Origin: a virus
Reading direction: 5' to 3' (one strand)
IMG/VR virus record: IMGVR_UViG_3300035681_000002
Span: 62,001-126,000 of that record
Length of the DNA: 64,000 bases
This document shows, in pieces, positions 24,847-33,974 of the stretch. Below the pieces are notes generated by a model. That model searched no databases and was not told where the DNA came from. It saw only the letters and a list, made by a program, of their open reading frames with translations. A program made the position numbers and the translations under genes. Positions within the stretch are counted from its first letter, which is position 1, and each line of letters begins with the position of its first letter.

Positions 24847-25161
24847 ATGTTTTACAAAACCGCAAAGCTACGCAATATGCTTAACCGCTTAGAAAAACAA
24901 GCTATTGCCAGCACTAGAGAAAAACGTGCCATTGCTGCATTGTTAGGCCCCTTATTTAGAGCGGCATCTCGTGCCCCGCTTACTACTGCAGCTGCTGGTC
25001 TAGGTGGTATGGCGGGCTATGAATTTGCTCGGCAACCTAAGAAGCTTGCTAATCCAGCTTTGCTCCCTAATGCAAGTACTTCTCCACCTCCAAACACTGA
25101 GGTTGGGTTAGGGAAGACATCTTTAGATAAACAAATCCTCAGTGCATTGTTGCGCCGTTAA
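24847..25161 (+). CDS. Small membrane/virion-type protein, 104 aa
   Basis: Its ribosome site lies within the hairpin just upstream. The N terminus repeats Lys-x-Ala motifs (YKTAKL, LEKQAIA, EKRAIA). A hydrophobic segment follows (APLTTAAAGLGGMAGYEF) that could be a membrane helix, and the C terminus is proline-rich then charged. It fits a virion-associated or injected small protein. The next gene begins 23 nt later. Confidence 0.7.
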   Translation: MFYKTAKLRNMLNRLEKQAIASTREKRAIAALLGPLFRAASRAPLTTAAAGLGGMAGYEFARQPKKLANPALLPNASTSPPPNTEVGLGKTSLDKQILSALLRR

Positions 25162-25184
25162 ATCATTAAAATTAGGGTTTAATT

Positions 25185-28100
25185 ATGCCATTCAAATCTG
25201 ATGCTCAGCGTAAGTTATGTTACCTTCTCAAAGGCAAAGGTCAGGCAGGTTCGTGGGACTGCTCTGAATGGTCCGAAGCTACAGGAGGTAAGAAGTTGCC
25301 AGAGCATGTAGAAGACCAAACAGAGAAGAAGGCACTAGGAATCACCAATAAGCTGAAAGGCGGAGTTGGTGATAATAAGAATCCTGCGGACTTAGATAAA
25401 GCAGAGTTAAATTCCGGAATTAAAGAAGAAAAAGAACATACTAATGATACGGATGTAGCTACAGAGATTGCGGTGGATCATCTTACCGAAGAGCCTAAGT
25501 ACTACTCAAAAATGGAAAAGGTTGAAAAGAAAAGCAGTGTTCAGACTAGCCAGCCTTCAAGATTTGCTGCGTTGTTAGCTAAGGTAGCAGCAGTACGGCC
25601 GGGCCTTTGGGCCAACATAAGAGCTAAGAAGCGCAGGGGCGAAACTACTGCCAAGCCTGGGGACGAAGACTATCCAGATTCTAAGAACTGGGACAAGGTA
25701 ACGGCGATCTCTGAGAAGAAGGCGCAATGCTGGGAAGGTTACGAACGAGTACCAGGCACTAAAGCTTTAACTCCCGGATCTTGTCGGCCTACAGGTAAGA
25801 AGAAAGAGGCAGAGAAGCAAAGCGGTGCAGCTTGGCAAACTGCTGAAGGTAAGAATCCCGAAGGCGGTTTAAATGATAAAGGTCGAGCCAGCTTAAAGGC
25901 ACAAGGACACGACATCAAACGACCTCAGCCCGAAGGTGGATCTCGTAAAGATAGCTTCTGTGCACGCATGGGTGGTATGAAGGCTAAGCTCACTTCTAGT
26001 GCAACGGCTAATGATCCCGATAGCCGCATCAACAAAGCACTGCGTAAGTGGAAGTGTGGCAGTGATGCATTTGAACAAATTGCTTTATTAGCTAAATCAG
26101 CGATGGATTCTGTTTATTCTCCGCAGCAGCCACAACAGCCCCAGCAGCAGTGGATGCAGCAACCACAACAACAACCTATCTTTGTAATCAATTCTGCTCC
26201 TTCTCAATCTGGGATAATGACAGGACTTGGTAACTTGACTGCGGCCGGAGGCGGTATTGCAGGTGCTGGCTCTTTAGCGGTGAATTACGGGGCGAACAAA
26301 GGCATTCCAGCTCTGCAGCGGTATGACCAGTTTGAACCTAATTTGTTGAACCGAGTGGATCAATTTAATACGAAAATGAATTCTCCAACATTAAATGCTG
26401 CTGAAAAATTGAAAGCATATGTTGAGCATGGTACGGACTTAATTCAACAACCTGTATGGACGAGGCCCGATGGTACTAAACTTATTGGGCGCGATATGAT
26501 TGAACAGGTTTACAAGAATCCTATTACCACAATGATAGCTGACGGATCTCAGCCTAATATGAAATGGAGTCCTTCACTATCAGAGCACTACGGACAATTC
26601 AATAAAGGGCCAGCTGCAGCTTATGCACAGTTGGGTGCAGAACTTCTCGGAGATGATGCGATACAGGGACCGATGTTTCAGCGACAATTTGCGCTACACG
26701 AGGCAGCTCGAAACAACAAAATTTCGCTGTTAGGAACAGCAGCTGCGCGTAACGATGTCAATACAGCAAAAGCTGTAGCAGACAGGGCAGCTATAGCTCG
26801 CAAAATGGATACCATGCAGGGGAAAGTAAAGTCTAAAGTGGAGAACCTTATTGAAAGGTTACGAGGTAAAGGGTTGCTGGGCGAAAGGGAAGATGCATGG
26901 GCTTCTAAGTTTAGACCTAGATTGCAGCTGCGTCATGATAGAATGAATGAGTTTAGTCAGAAGTCCCTAGCACCTCAAGACGAGATAATAAATAAGTTAA
27001 ATAGCCGAGGAGATTTTATAAAAAATAAGCTAATTTCTAACGGCAACAACCTATCCGGTGATGCTTTAAAACAGCATTTAACTGGGCTAGCGGATGCATC
27101 TAAAGAACGCATACTTAACTCAATAGCTCCAGTTTTACCTGGGGATAAGTATGGGCTTACACGTAATGCAATGCAAGACGAGCTGCTTCAACTAGCCAAA
27201 TCTAAGCCAGAATTTGCAAGCAGTCTAGGCAGAGGACTCGAGAGTCTGAGCAGAGATCAACAGTTAAAGCTTGTGGATTATGCGCATAGAACTCCGCTCG
27301 GACAGAGTATGACTAGTTCCTTTGGGGATCCAACATCTTTAGCATTTAGAACAAATTCTTATGGTAATTTAAGCAACGCTATTGCTGCTCCTAAAAGAAT
27401 TTTAAATTGGGGAGTTTCAAATCTAGGAAGATTAGCAGCTAAGTCTAGGATAGGTGCAATGTTATCCTTACCCGTAGTAGGGAGCGGGCTGGCAATGCGT
27501 TATCTAGGTGGTAGTCAAGATGCTGCAAATTCAGAAGCAGCTACCCAAAGTATGGTAGACAAGATACGCAAAGCTCTCAACTCAAATGTGTTACCTGCTC
27601 TTACTCCCGAGGCTACTCCCTACGCTAGTCTTCCAAAATCCGGAATTTTACCTTCTCTGATTGGTAAGCCTTACATAGGTAAACAATCGAGTGATTATAT
27701 AGCTGCATTAGCTAAGCAGGCAGCGACTCAAGCTGGAGGATCTTACTTAAACAGAGTAGTAGCTTTAAATGAACAGGATACAGCTAGAATGAAAGATCAG
27801 GCTGCAAGAGTTAGAGCTGCCTCAGGTATTCCTAACCCAACTGGGAATGGTACGCATAGCTGGGGTGGGCATGTATTCCCAGATAGAGTTGAAAACCCTA
27901 CTTACAACTTTACTCCCCCTGCAGCTACTCCACCAATACCCTATACTGGGCTTGGCTCGCAGTATCTAAACGGAGCAGAAGGCAGGTTACCATATCCTTT
28001 GCTTAGGACTGCCCCAGCGCAATCAGGTCAAGCTTTCACTCCAAAAGGCGGTACTGTGCCTCCTTCTGCACCTATTAGTAGCCTTCGTGACCATCCTGCG

Positions 28101-29063
28101 TTTAGACGCAATGGTCTTAGTAATAGCTCCATGTTTAAAGAAGACTTTAATGATATGGCTACAGATAGGACTAAGGTGGAGCAGCTACAAAACGCTATAG
28201 GTGGTGTTGGTAATGGCACGCACCAAGGAGTTTTTAGCGGAGGTAAAATTCAACCCGATACTGCTACTTTTACACCCAAAAACTTACCTTCAACTAATTT
28301 GATTGACTCTAATCCTGAAGCTTCACCCCCTTCTAATTTTGCGCCAGAAACCCCCGGCTATTTAACTCCCGGAAATGCTGCAGCAGCTAATCTTGGCTCT
28401 TCAATATTGAATGGGGCTCAGTATGGTGGCATGGGTAATATTCTAACTGGGGCCTCTACCTACGATTCAGGAACTCAAAAAACAAGGAATGGTAAGAACT
28501 TCTATCGTGGTGATTTGCAGACACAACCCGGCCCTACTAATGTGACAACAAACATTGATGCGAACACTGGTGCATTTAACCAGCAGCGTGGTGCTTCTGG
28601 TAATTCACGAGCAAGCGCAACTAGCGGAAGTTTTAGAACTGCTACACCTAAGCCCGCAAATACTTGGAAGCCTATAGACATTAGTGGAGAGCGAAGAGAG
28701 AAAGAGAAGCAACTAGGGTTGCCAGAGGGCTCCATGAACGAAGGTGGAGAGCACTATGCTAAAAATGGACCACGCTCTGCCGAACTAGCTAAAGCACCGG
28801 CATCCATTTCTAATACTTATGTTGCACCGCCTGGAGAAGATCCTCAACATACTGCACTCAACAAAGCGATGTTTGACATTAAAAAAGAACAGCGTGTGGC
28901 CCTAGCTAGCGGGAAAACTTGGTCACCTAGCGGTGTTAATATAATTAATCCAGTTAAACCAACTGCTATGGCACAAGCTCCTGCACCTAAGGCTCCTTCT
29001 AACACCTATGCTACTTCTAGGTTTTCTTCCGATCTACCAAGTTGGGCGACTCAAGGAAGGTAA
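25185..29063 (+). CDS. Large virion-type protein, 1292 aa
   Basis: It begins PFKSDAQRKLCYLLKGKG, a motif I associate with phage structural or injected proteins. Many Lys-x-Ala/Ser motifs are spread over the chain (TEKKALG, SEKKAQC, LAKSAMDS, GKQSSDY, LAKQAAT). Residues 305-325 are Gln/Pro-rich, then a hydrophobic glycine-rich segment (GLGNLTAAGGGIAGAGSL), helical parts and long Pro/Ser/Thr-rich low-complexity stretches. Three unconnected DNA-palindrome copies lie in this and the next gene. No enzymatic motif is visible. Likely a tail-tip, internal or ejection protein. Confidence 0.7.
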   Translation: MPFKSDAQRKLCYLLKGKGQAGSWDCSEWSEATGGKKLPEHVEDQTEKKALGITNKLKGGVGDNKNPADLDKAELNSGIKEEKEHTNDTDVATEIAVDHLTEEPKYYSKMEKVEKKSSVQTSQPSRFAALLAKVAAVRPGLWANIRAKKRRGETTAKPGDEDYPDSKNWDKVTAISEKKAQCWEGYERVPGTKALTPGSCRPTGKKKEAEKQSGAAWQTAEGKNPEGGLNDKGRASLKAQGHDIKRPQPEGGSRKDSFCARMGGMKAKLTSSATANDPDSRINKALRKWKCGSDAFEQIALLAKSAMDSVYSPQQPQQPQQQWMQQPQQQPIFVINSAPSQSGIMTGLGNLTAAGGGIAGAGSLAVNYGANKGIPALQRYDQFEPNLLNRVDQFNTKMNSPTLNAAEKLKAYVEHGTDLIQQPVWTRPDGTKLIGRDMIEQVYKNPITTMIADGSQPNMKWSPSLSEHYGQFNKGPAAAYAQLGAELLGDDAIQGPMFQRQFALHEAARNNKISLLGTAAARNDVNTAKAVADRAAIARKMDTMQGKVKSKVENLIERLRGKGLLGEREDAWASKFRPRLQLRHDRMNEFSQKSLAPQDEIINKLNSRGDFIKNKLISNGNNLSGDALKQHLTGLADASKERILNSIAPVLPGDKYGLTRNAMQDELLQLAKSKPEFASSLGRGLESLSRDQQLKLVDYAHRTPLGQSMTSSFGDPTSLAFRTNSYGNLSNAIAAPKRILNWGVSNLGRLAAKSRIGAMLSLPVVGSGLAMRYLGGSQDAANSEAATQSMVDKIRKALNSNVLPALTPEATPYASLPKSGILPSLIGKPYIGKQSSDYIAALAKQAATQAGGSYLNRVVALNEQDTARMKDQAARVRAASGIPNPTGNGTHSWGGHVFPDRVENPTYNFTPPAATPPIPYTGLGSQYLNGAEGRLPYPLLRTAPAQSGQAFTPKGGTVPPSAPISSLRDHPAFRRNGLSNSSMFKEDFNDMATDRTKVEQLQNAIGGVGNGTHQGVFSGGKIQPDTATFTPKNLPSTNLIDSNPEASPPSNFAPETPGYLTPGNAAAANLGSSILNGAQYGGMGNILTGASTYDSGTQKTRNGKNFYRGDLQTQPGPTNVTTNIDANTGAFNQQRGASGNSRASATSGSFRTATPKPANTWKPIDISGERREKEKQLGLPEGSMNEGGEHYAKNGPRSAELAKAPASISNTYVAPPGEDPQHTALNKAMFDIKKEQRVALASGKTWSPSGVNIINPVKPTAMAQAPAPKAPSNTYATSRFSSDLPSWATQGR
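25410..25421. promoter_or_regulatory. Dispersed quasi-palindrome, coding copy
   Basis: AATTCCGGAATT, a perfect palindrome inside the 1292-aa gene, coding for Asn-Ser-Gly-Ile. Confidence 0.45.
27635..27649. promoter_or_regulatory. Dispersed quasi-palindrome, coding copy
   Basis: AAAATCCGGAATTTT inside the 1292-aa gene, coding for Lys-Ser-Gly-Ile-Leu. Confidence 0.45.
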
Positions 29064-29068
29064 ACTAA

Positions 29069-30589
29069 GTGTTTAAACGCTCCAGTAATACCTTTGACGC
29101 AATTGCCTATTTAGCAACGCAAGCTGCTAAGTTGAGTTTCACCAAGCGTGCAGATTTAAATTCTGGAATTGAGCTGCAACCTCATCAAAAAAGAGTTGTA
29201 CGCAATGTGCAAAATCAGCTTGCTACTGAGGACAAGGTTAGATTGCTACTGTATCAAGGGCTGGGCTCGGGTAAGACCTTAGGTGGTTTAGCGGCTGCTG
29301 AAAGCTCGAAGCTCCCCTACACCGCAATCGTACCCGCTGCTCTCCGTACCAATCTAAGGAAAGAGCAAGAGAAGTTCATCGACCAAGATACGGCAGTGCC
29401 TAGCAGCATTATGAGCCATACTGGGCTAGGCAGAGGACTTCCTATAGCGAATCCTAATTCGTTGCTTATTGATGAAACACATCGGTTTAGAAACGCTCAA
29501 TCTGCGCAGACGCAGAATTTGTTAGACGCAGCTAGAAAAGCAAAACAAGTGGTGATGCTAAGCGGTACTCCTATTGTGAACTCGCCTGCGGATTTTGCAG
29601 TGCCTTACAGCGTGCTTACCGGCAAGGATACGACTCCAGAAGAGTTTAGTGCTAGGTATGTAGACAATGACCCACAACCTTCGCTGTATCGCCGTTTCTT
29701 TAATCTAAAGGCACCCGATCCGGGTTTAAAGAATGTAGAGGAGTTAAAGAACAACTTAAGAGGCAAGGTAGATTACTTTGCACCAGCTAAGCCTCAAGCA
29801 GAGATCAATAGGGAAGATGTGATTACAGAGATGACTAGGGATCAGACGGACCTAAACTCACAAATGTATGGTAAGCTACCCGCCTTGCTCAAATGGAAGT
29901 TGCAATTAAACTACCCGCTGAGTGATGCAGAGTCTAAGAAGATGGTTAGCTTTTTGACTGGGCCAAGACAGCTGGGTTTATCTACTAGCACATTCACACA
30001 AGACAAAGCTGACCCTATGGCTGCGTTCAACAGTTCCCCAAAGCTAACAGAAGCATTTAGAAGAGTTAATGAGTTGGTTAAAAAGGATCCCAAGGGTAAA
30101 GCTCTCATCTTCTCTAACTTTATTGAGTCAGGACTGAACCCTTATCAAGCTGCGTTGGACAAAGCTGGTATCCCTGCAGCGTCCTTCACAGGTGCACTAT
30201 CAGACAAACAACGAAAGAAGCTGGTAGACGACTACAACTCAGATAAGCTGAAGGTAGCGTTGCTTGGTCCGTCTGGTACTGAGGGACTTTCGTTTAAGGG
30301 TACGAAGCTTATGCAGCTATTGGATCCGCATTGGAATAATGTTAGGTCTGAGCAGAGTGAAGGTAGAGGATTAAGGTATGACAGTCATGCCCACCTTCCT
30401 CTTGCAGATAGGAAAGTAAAGATAGAGAGATATATAGCTAGAACAGCCCCAAGTCGATTAAAGTCTCTACTACGCTACATCGGAATTAAAGTTAATCCTT
30501 TATCTGCTACCGATGATTACCTCATTGCGGCGGGTAATCGTAAGCAGCAGCTAAATGACAAGTTTCTAGATTTGCTTAAGGAACTTTAG
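29069..30589 (+). CDS. SNF2-family helicase/ATPase
   Basis: GTG start with AAGGAAGG 8 nt upstream. Superfamily 2 motifs are in order: GLGSGKT (I, about residue 65), LLIDETHRF (II, DETH, about 133), MLSGTPIVNSP (III), ALIFSNF (IV), GTEGLSFKG (V) and SEQSEGRGLRYD (VI). SNF2-type enzymes move along DNA or remodel nucleoprotein. The N terminus carries ATQAAKLSFTKRAD, a Lys-x-Ala/Ser-type stretch like those of virion proteins, and the gene lies between giant virion genes, so it may be packaged and act at genome entry. A host-infection-stage helicase is the alternative. Confidence 0.85.
   Translation: MFKRSSNTFDAIAYLATQAAKLSFTKRADLNSGIELQPHQKRVVRNVQNQLATEDKVRLLLYQGLGSGKTLGGLAAAESSKLPYTAIVPAALRTNLRKEQEKFIDQDTAVPSSIMSHTGLGRGLPIANPNSLLIDETHRFRNAQSAQTQNLLDAARKAKQVVMLSGTPIVNSPADFAVPYSVLTGKDTTPEEFSARYVDNDPQPSLYRRFFNLKAPDPGLKNVEELKNNLRGKVDYFAPAKPQAEINREDVITEMTRDQTDLNSQMYGKLPALLKWKLQLNYPLSDAESKKMVSFLTGPRQLGLSTSTFTQDKADPMAAFNSSPKLTEAFRRVNELVKKDPKGKALIFSNFIESGLNPYQAALDKAGIPAASFTGALSDKQRKKLVDDYNSDKLKVALLGPSGTEGLSFKGTKLMQLLDPHWNNVRSEQSEGRGLRYDSHAHLPLADRKVKIERYIARTAPSRLKSLLRYIGIKVNPLSATDDYLIAAGNRKQQLNDKFLDLLKEL
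29158..29170. promoter_or_regulatory. Dispersed quasi-palindrome, coding copy
   Basis: AAATTCTGGAATT near the helicase N terminus, coding for Asn-Ser-Gly-Ile. Confidence 0.4.
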
Positions 30590-30671
30590 TCCTAACGATT
30601 GCTAAAGTTAACAAACAAAGTTAAAGTAATAACTAAGTTTGCGGTTTTGTTTCGATTTTACGGAGATAATC

Positions 30672-33647
30672 ATGTACGAAAAAAATGCAGATATAATGGA
30701 CTCATTGAGAAACGCAAAAAACTCAGTGGCAGACGGAGCTATGAGCCTATTACAAAAGATTAGAGGCTCTTCCGCAAACGATGGAGTTTCAGCCCTTCCT
30801 CCCGAAGCACAACAAGTTATAGGTGATGGAGTTGCTGCCCTACCTGAATCTGCTCGCAAAACTGTAGAGTCATTGAGGGGCCAACCCATGGAAAATCTGG
30901 CAGAGAAAGCCACAAAGGCTTTAGGAGAGGGTGGTCGTAAACTTAAAGATAGTGCTGCTTCTGGGTTAGCCTATGTTCCGGGAGTTGGTGGAAGTCTAGA
31001 TGGATTTTTTAATCCAATACCTGGACGAGGACGACTTGTTAGCGCAATGGGTGAAGGCCAGATGGCTAGTCGATTTGGTGCCTCTAGCGGGCTTCTTGGC
31101 GGTATTGGTGGTGCCACTGTAGGAACTGGTGGTGCGCTATTAGCACTCTTGTTATCTAAAGGTAAACTTAATCCTCGTGCGTCTTTAGCTCTTGGTCTTG
31201 GCGGTCCTCTTGGTGGGGCTGCTGCTGGTGGTTTAGTTGGTAATTCCATAGGTACGCATGCAGGTGCTAATCTTTTCCGTGAGATGGCAGCAAAAGAAGG
31301 TGCGTTTACACCTCCGCTTACCGGAAACCAAGAAGAAATTGATGTTAATGATAATGGTAAAATCGAAGCAGCAGATTTAGCTGCTTTGCGAAAGGGCAAA
31401 AAGCTATCTAAGGATAAAACTAAGTTTGCTGAATGGCCAACCCCGCCCGTATTTACTGCGGGTATGCCATTGCCCGAAAAGAAGCCTAATGTTTATGCGG
31501 GTAAGCCACCTGCTAAAAAAGCAGATACAGCTGGGATACAACAGGCTGCACAAGATAAACTTGCCTCGCAAGATAATTGCTCACCTTCTCGCTCAGCTGC
31601 AGGGGATAGCAAAGGTGTGAAGTACAAACAGCAGAACGAAGACCATGCAACAGGCACGGCTGCGTTTGACTCGTTAGACAAGTATTTGAGGATGGCGAAG
31701 AAAGCAGGATTGAACGATTTCCAAAGTAACTTCTTTGGTCGATTGATTCAAGAAGGTAGAAACGAACACGAGATGTATGCAGCGATTAAACAAGCAGGGG
31801 ATCAGTTTGGGTACAAAGTAGGTAAAGAGTTAAATCGTGGCTTAGAAAAACTAAGCAACTGGGGAAAAGGTCTTATGATGGGAGCAGGTGCACTCGGTTT
31901 AGGTGGTGCACTAGGTGGTGCAGGTTATGCTGCAGCTAAAATGCCTGGAGCGGTTCAAGCTGGAGCGAAGCAAGGAATGCAGCAAGGGGTAGAGAATGTG
32001 GGTAATAATGCAATTAATAGCGCAGGTAATTTCATGAATAATGCAATAGGCAATCCTATGCAAGCTGTGATGTCACGTGCACCTGCGACCGGTGGTAACC
32101 CATTCCAAAATGTACTTAACGCAGGCATGCAGCATTTTGGAAATATGATGACAGGAGCAGGAGCAGGAGTGGGCGGAGCTTCTGGCGTAGGTATGCAGCA
32201 TCTTAGAAATATGGCAACTGGTGCGCAGAATATGGTGAGAGCTAATGGTCTTGGTGGTGGTTTCACAGGTAATGGGATGGGCAAGCAAAGTCATGAAAAG
32301 AAAGCTGTTAATTGGGCAGGGCTGGCGCGATCTGCAGCTAATTACTTAGGCACGGGTTTGGCTAGACCGGGTGCGGCTGTAAAAAGTGTTTATGACGCTG
32401 CTAAAAATAGTGCGGGGGCTGCTGGTCCTTCGATGCCGAGTATTAGCAAAGGAATAAAAGGAGTATTGAACGATAAGACTATGCGCAGCCAAATGTGGAC
32501 TGGTGCAGGAACTGGGGCAACAAATCCCTTCACTGGTGCGTTTACTCCGAGCGATGACCCGAATGCTGGCTGGGGTGATTATGCCGCTCGAGTTGGCGGA
32601 AGTGCGTTAGCCGGAGCAGGTGCAGGTCTTCTTGGTGGCAAAGGTGTGCAAGATGTAATGAAGCGTATGTACGCTGGTAGTTTAGCCGGTTCTACGGCGG
32701 ATCTTGGGGCAGGGGCATTTGGCATTGATACAGGTGGCTTAGGCGGTAAAGCTGGATTTTTAGGGGCAGGAATATCACCTGCAAAAATGCCTAAGTTTCT
32801 GGGAGCAAGGGCTAATCGTTTCGCAGGTGGTACCGATGCTCGTGCTGGTCTCGGATGGACGATACCTGGTACACAAGGTGACACGGTAACCGCATTGAAT
32901 AAGCTAGACCCATTTAGCCTCATAGGTAATGGCTATACGAAATTTGTTAAACCTAATGTACGCCCGGCACTTGACGCAATGAAAGCTAATAAGGGGCTTA
33001 CAGCTGGGATAGGATTAGGAACTGCCGGTATTGGCACTGGTGCTTACATAGGCAACAAGGCTGTCAGTGGCATAAATGATGCATCCGAAAGAATGAATGC
33101 GCAGATGAATATGTTGCGTAATGAAACACACAATAACTTGTCGGGCATCCGTCAAGATCTTGGTGGCGGCATGGGTGGGATAGGCCAGTTCTTTGAAGAG
33201 AACAAACATTGGTTAATGCCTGCATTGTTAGCTGGTGGCGGTGCTCTTGCGGGTGGTGCTATTGGCGGTGGCCAAGGTGCGGCACTCGGTGGGCTTAGCT
33301 TACCCGCTCTCTACATGATGCACCAGAATGGTATGTTTGGTGGGGGTAAAGCTAATCCTTTGCATGCACCAGAAGCAACCACACACCGTCCTGACTACGC
33401 ACAGCAAAATCAACAATACGAGCGAGAACAAGCAGACAAGCAAATTGCGGCGCGGACTAGAGATCCAAGGTTGGCTAGTCCTACTAGCCAGATTTTCCCT
33501 AATAACTCTATAGAGGGCGGGATTAGGCAAGCCATAGACAACGCAAAAAAATATGATCCCATAACTGGCCGGATTATAGAGAATTTCTCAAAAAAATCAG
33601 CTGGTGACAGAGCCGTAAGGCTTCTGCGTCACTTTGCAAAGAATTAA
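30672..33647 (+). CDS. Giant glycine-zipper virion-type protein, 991 aa
   Basis: The start at 30672 has CGGAG upstream; 30639 lacks one. Long Gly/Ala-rich hydrophobic segments (GGIGGATVGTGGALLALLL, GLGGPLGGAAAGGLVG) look like glycine zippers and could insert in membrane. DVNDNGKIEAADLAAL (about residue 225) matches an EF-hand/dockerin calcium loop. Lys-x-Ala motifs recur (YEKNADI, KKAGLND, EKKAVNW, SKKSAGD). A pair of sub-repeats (GMQHFGNM and GMQHLRNM) lies mid-chain. This suggests a virion internal or channel-forming protein for DNA entry. Confidence 0.7.
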   Translation: MYEKNADIMDSLRNAKNSVADGAMSLLQKIRGSSANDGVSALPPEAQQVIGDGVAALPESARKTVESLRGQPMENLAEKATKALGEGGRKLKDSAASGLAYVPGVGGSLDGFFNPIPGRGRLVSAMGEGQMASRFGASSGLLGGIGGATVGTGGALLALLLSKGKLNPRASLALGLGGPLGGAAAGGLVGNSIGTHAGANLFREMAAKEGAFTPPLTGNQEEIDVNDNGKIEAADLAALRKGKKLSKDKTKFAEWPTPPVFTAGMPLPEKKPNVYAGKPPAKKADTAGIQQAAQDKLASQDNCSPSRSAAGDSKGVKYKQQNEDHATGTAAFDSLDKYLRMAKKAGLNDFQSNFFGRLIQEGRNEHEMYAAIKQAGDQFGYKVGKELNRGLEKLSNWGKGLMMGAGALGLGGALGGAGYAAAKMPGAVQAGAKQGMQQGVENVGNNAINSAGNFMNNAIGNPMQAVMSRAPATGGNPFQNVLNAGMQHFGNMMTGAGAGVGGASGVGMQHLRNMATGAQNMVRANGLGGGFTGNGMGKQSHEKKAVNWAGLARSAANYLGTGLARPGAAVKSVYDAAKNSAGAAGPSMPSISKGIKGVLNDKTMRSQMWTGAGTGATNPFTGAFTPSDDPNAGWGDYAARVGGSALAGAGAGLLGGKGVQDVMKRMYAGSLAGSTADLGAGAFGIDTGGLGGKAGFLGAGISPAKMPKFLGARANRFAGGTDARAGLGWTIPGTQGDTVTALNKLDPFSLIGNGYTKFVKPNVRPALDAMKANKGLTAGIGLGTAGIGTGAYIGNKAVSGINDASERMNAQMNMLRNETHNNLSGIRQDLGGGMGGIGQFFEENKHWLMPALLAGGGALAGGAIGGGQGAALGGLSLPALYMMHQNGMFGGGKANPLHAPEATTHRPDYAQQNQQYEREQADKQIAARTRDPRLASPTSQIFPNNSIEGGIRQAIDNAKKYDPITGRIIENFSKKSAGDRAVRLLRHFAKN

Positions 33648-33660
33648 ATGAATCTGTGTG

Positions 33661-33955
33661 TCGAGTAAGTGGCTGTGTAGGGCGCAAGGCGGGTTGGTAA
33701 GTTCCCCGAATCATCCCTAGCAGCTGGGTGCATTTGTTTCTAGTAGGCAAATGCGCAGAACGCTGCTGAGGAAAATTCCTTGCGATCAGTGTTTCGGGCA
33801 GTTGGAATGGTGGCTGTTTTAAAGGGTCCACGATGCCTCAGGTCTCCTTTCGCCCTACCACCATATAACTTGAGACCTCTGACACATTACAGAGTGTCAC
33901 GTTTCGACGAGGAAAAGCGGAAACGCCGGACCGGGTGCGACTGCCTAGCTTGACT
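33661..33955 (+). ncRNA. Structured non-coding RNA candidate with possible long-range pairing
   Basis: This 327-nt gap holds no ORF with a ribosome site. Seen in sequence: GCATTTG pairs with CAAATGC (33730-33754) inside AGCAGC/GCTGCT (33719-33767); AGGTCTC pairs with GAGACCT (33840-33878); TGACAC with GTGTCA (33880-33899); GCG-GAAA-CGC is a GNRA-capped hairpin (33917-33926); GGTCC (33825) may pair GGACC (33928). In the loop of the second hairpin, CGCCCTACCACCAT is exactly complementary to TAGGGCG (33678) and ATGGTGG (33807), which would make a pseudoknot-like fold. The role is unknown; it does not match RNase P, tmRNA or group I intron landmarks I know. Confidence 0.55.
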
Positions 33956-33957
33956 TT

Positions 33958-33971
33958 AAATTCTGGATTTT
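33958..33971. promoter_or_regulatory. Dispersed quasi-palindrome, intergenic copy
   Basis: AAATTCTGGATTTT directly before the ATG at 33975, at the 3' end of the structured region. Confidence 0.5.
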
Positions 33972-33974
33972 AAA

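Noticed and set aside
30971-31399. 142-aa open frame on the minus strand inside the 991-aa gene
   Set aside because: It follows the Gly/Ala/Pro composition of the plus-strand gene, has no ribosome site and no separate motif.
31955-32284. Minus-strand frame of 109 aa
   Set aside because: Shadow of the glycine-rich plus-strand protein.
33661-33955. RNase P RNA or tmRNA
   Set aside because: GAGGAAA occurs, but the order and the other conserved segments of RNase P, and the tag and tRNA-like end of tmRNA, are not seen.
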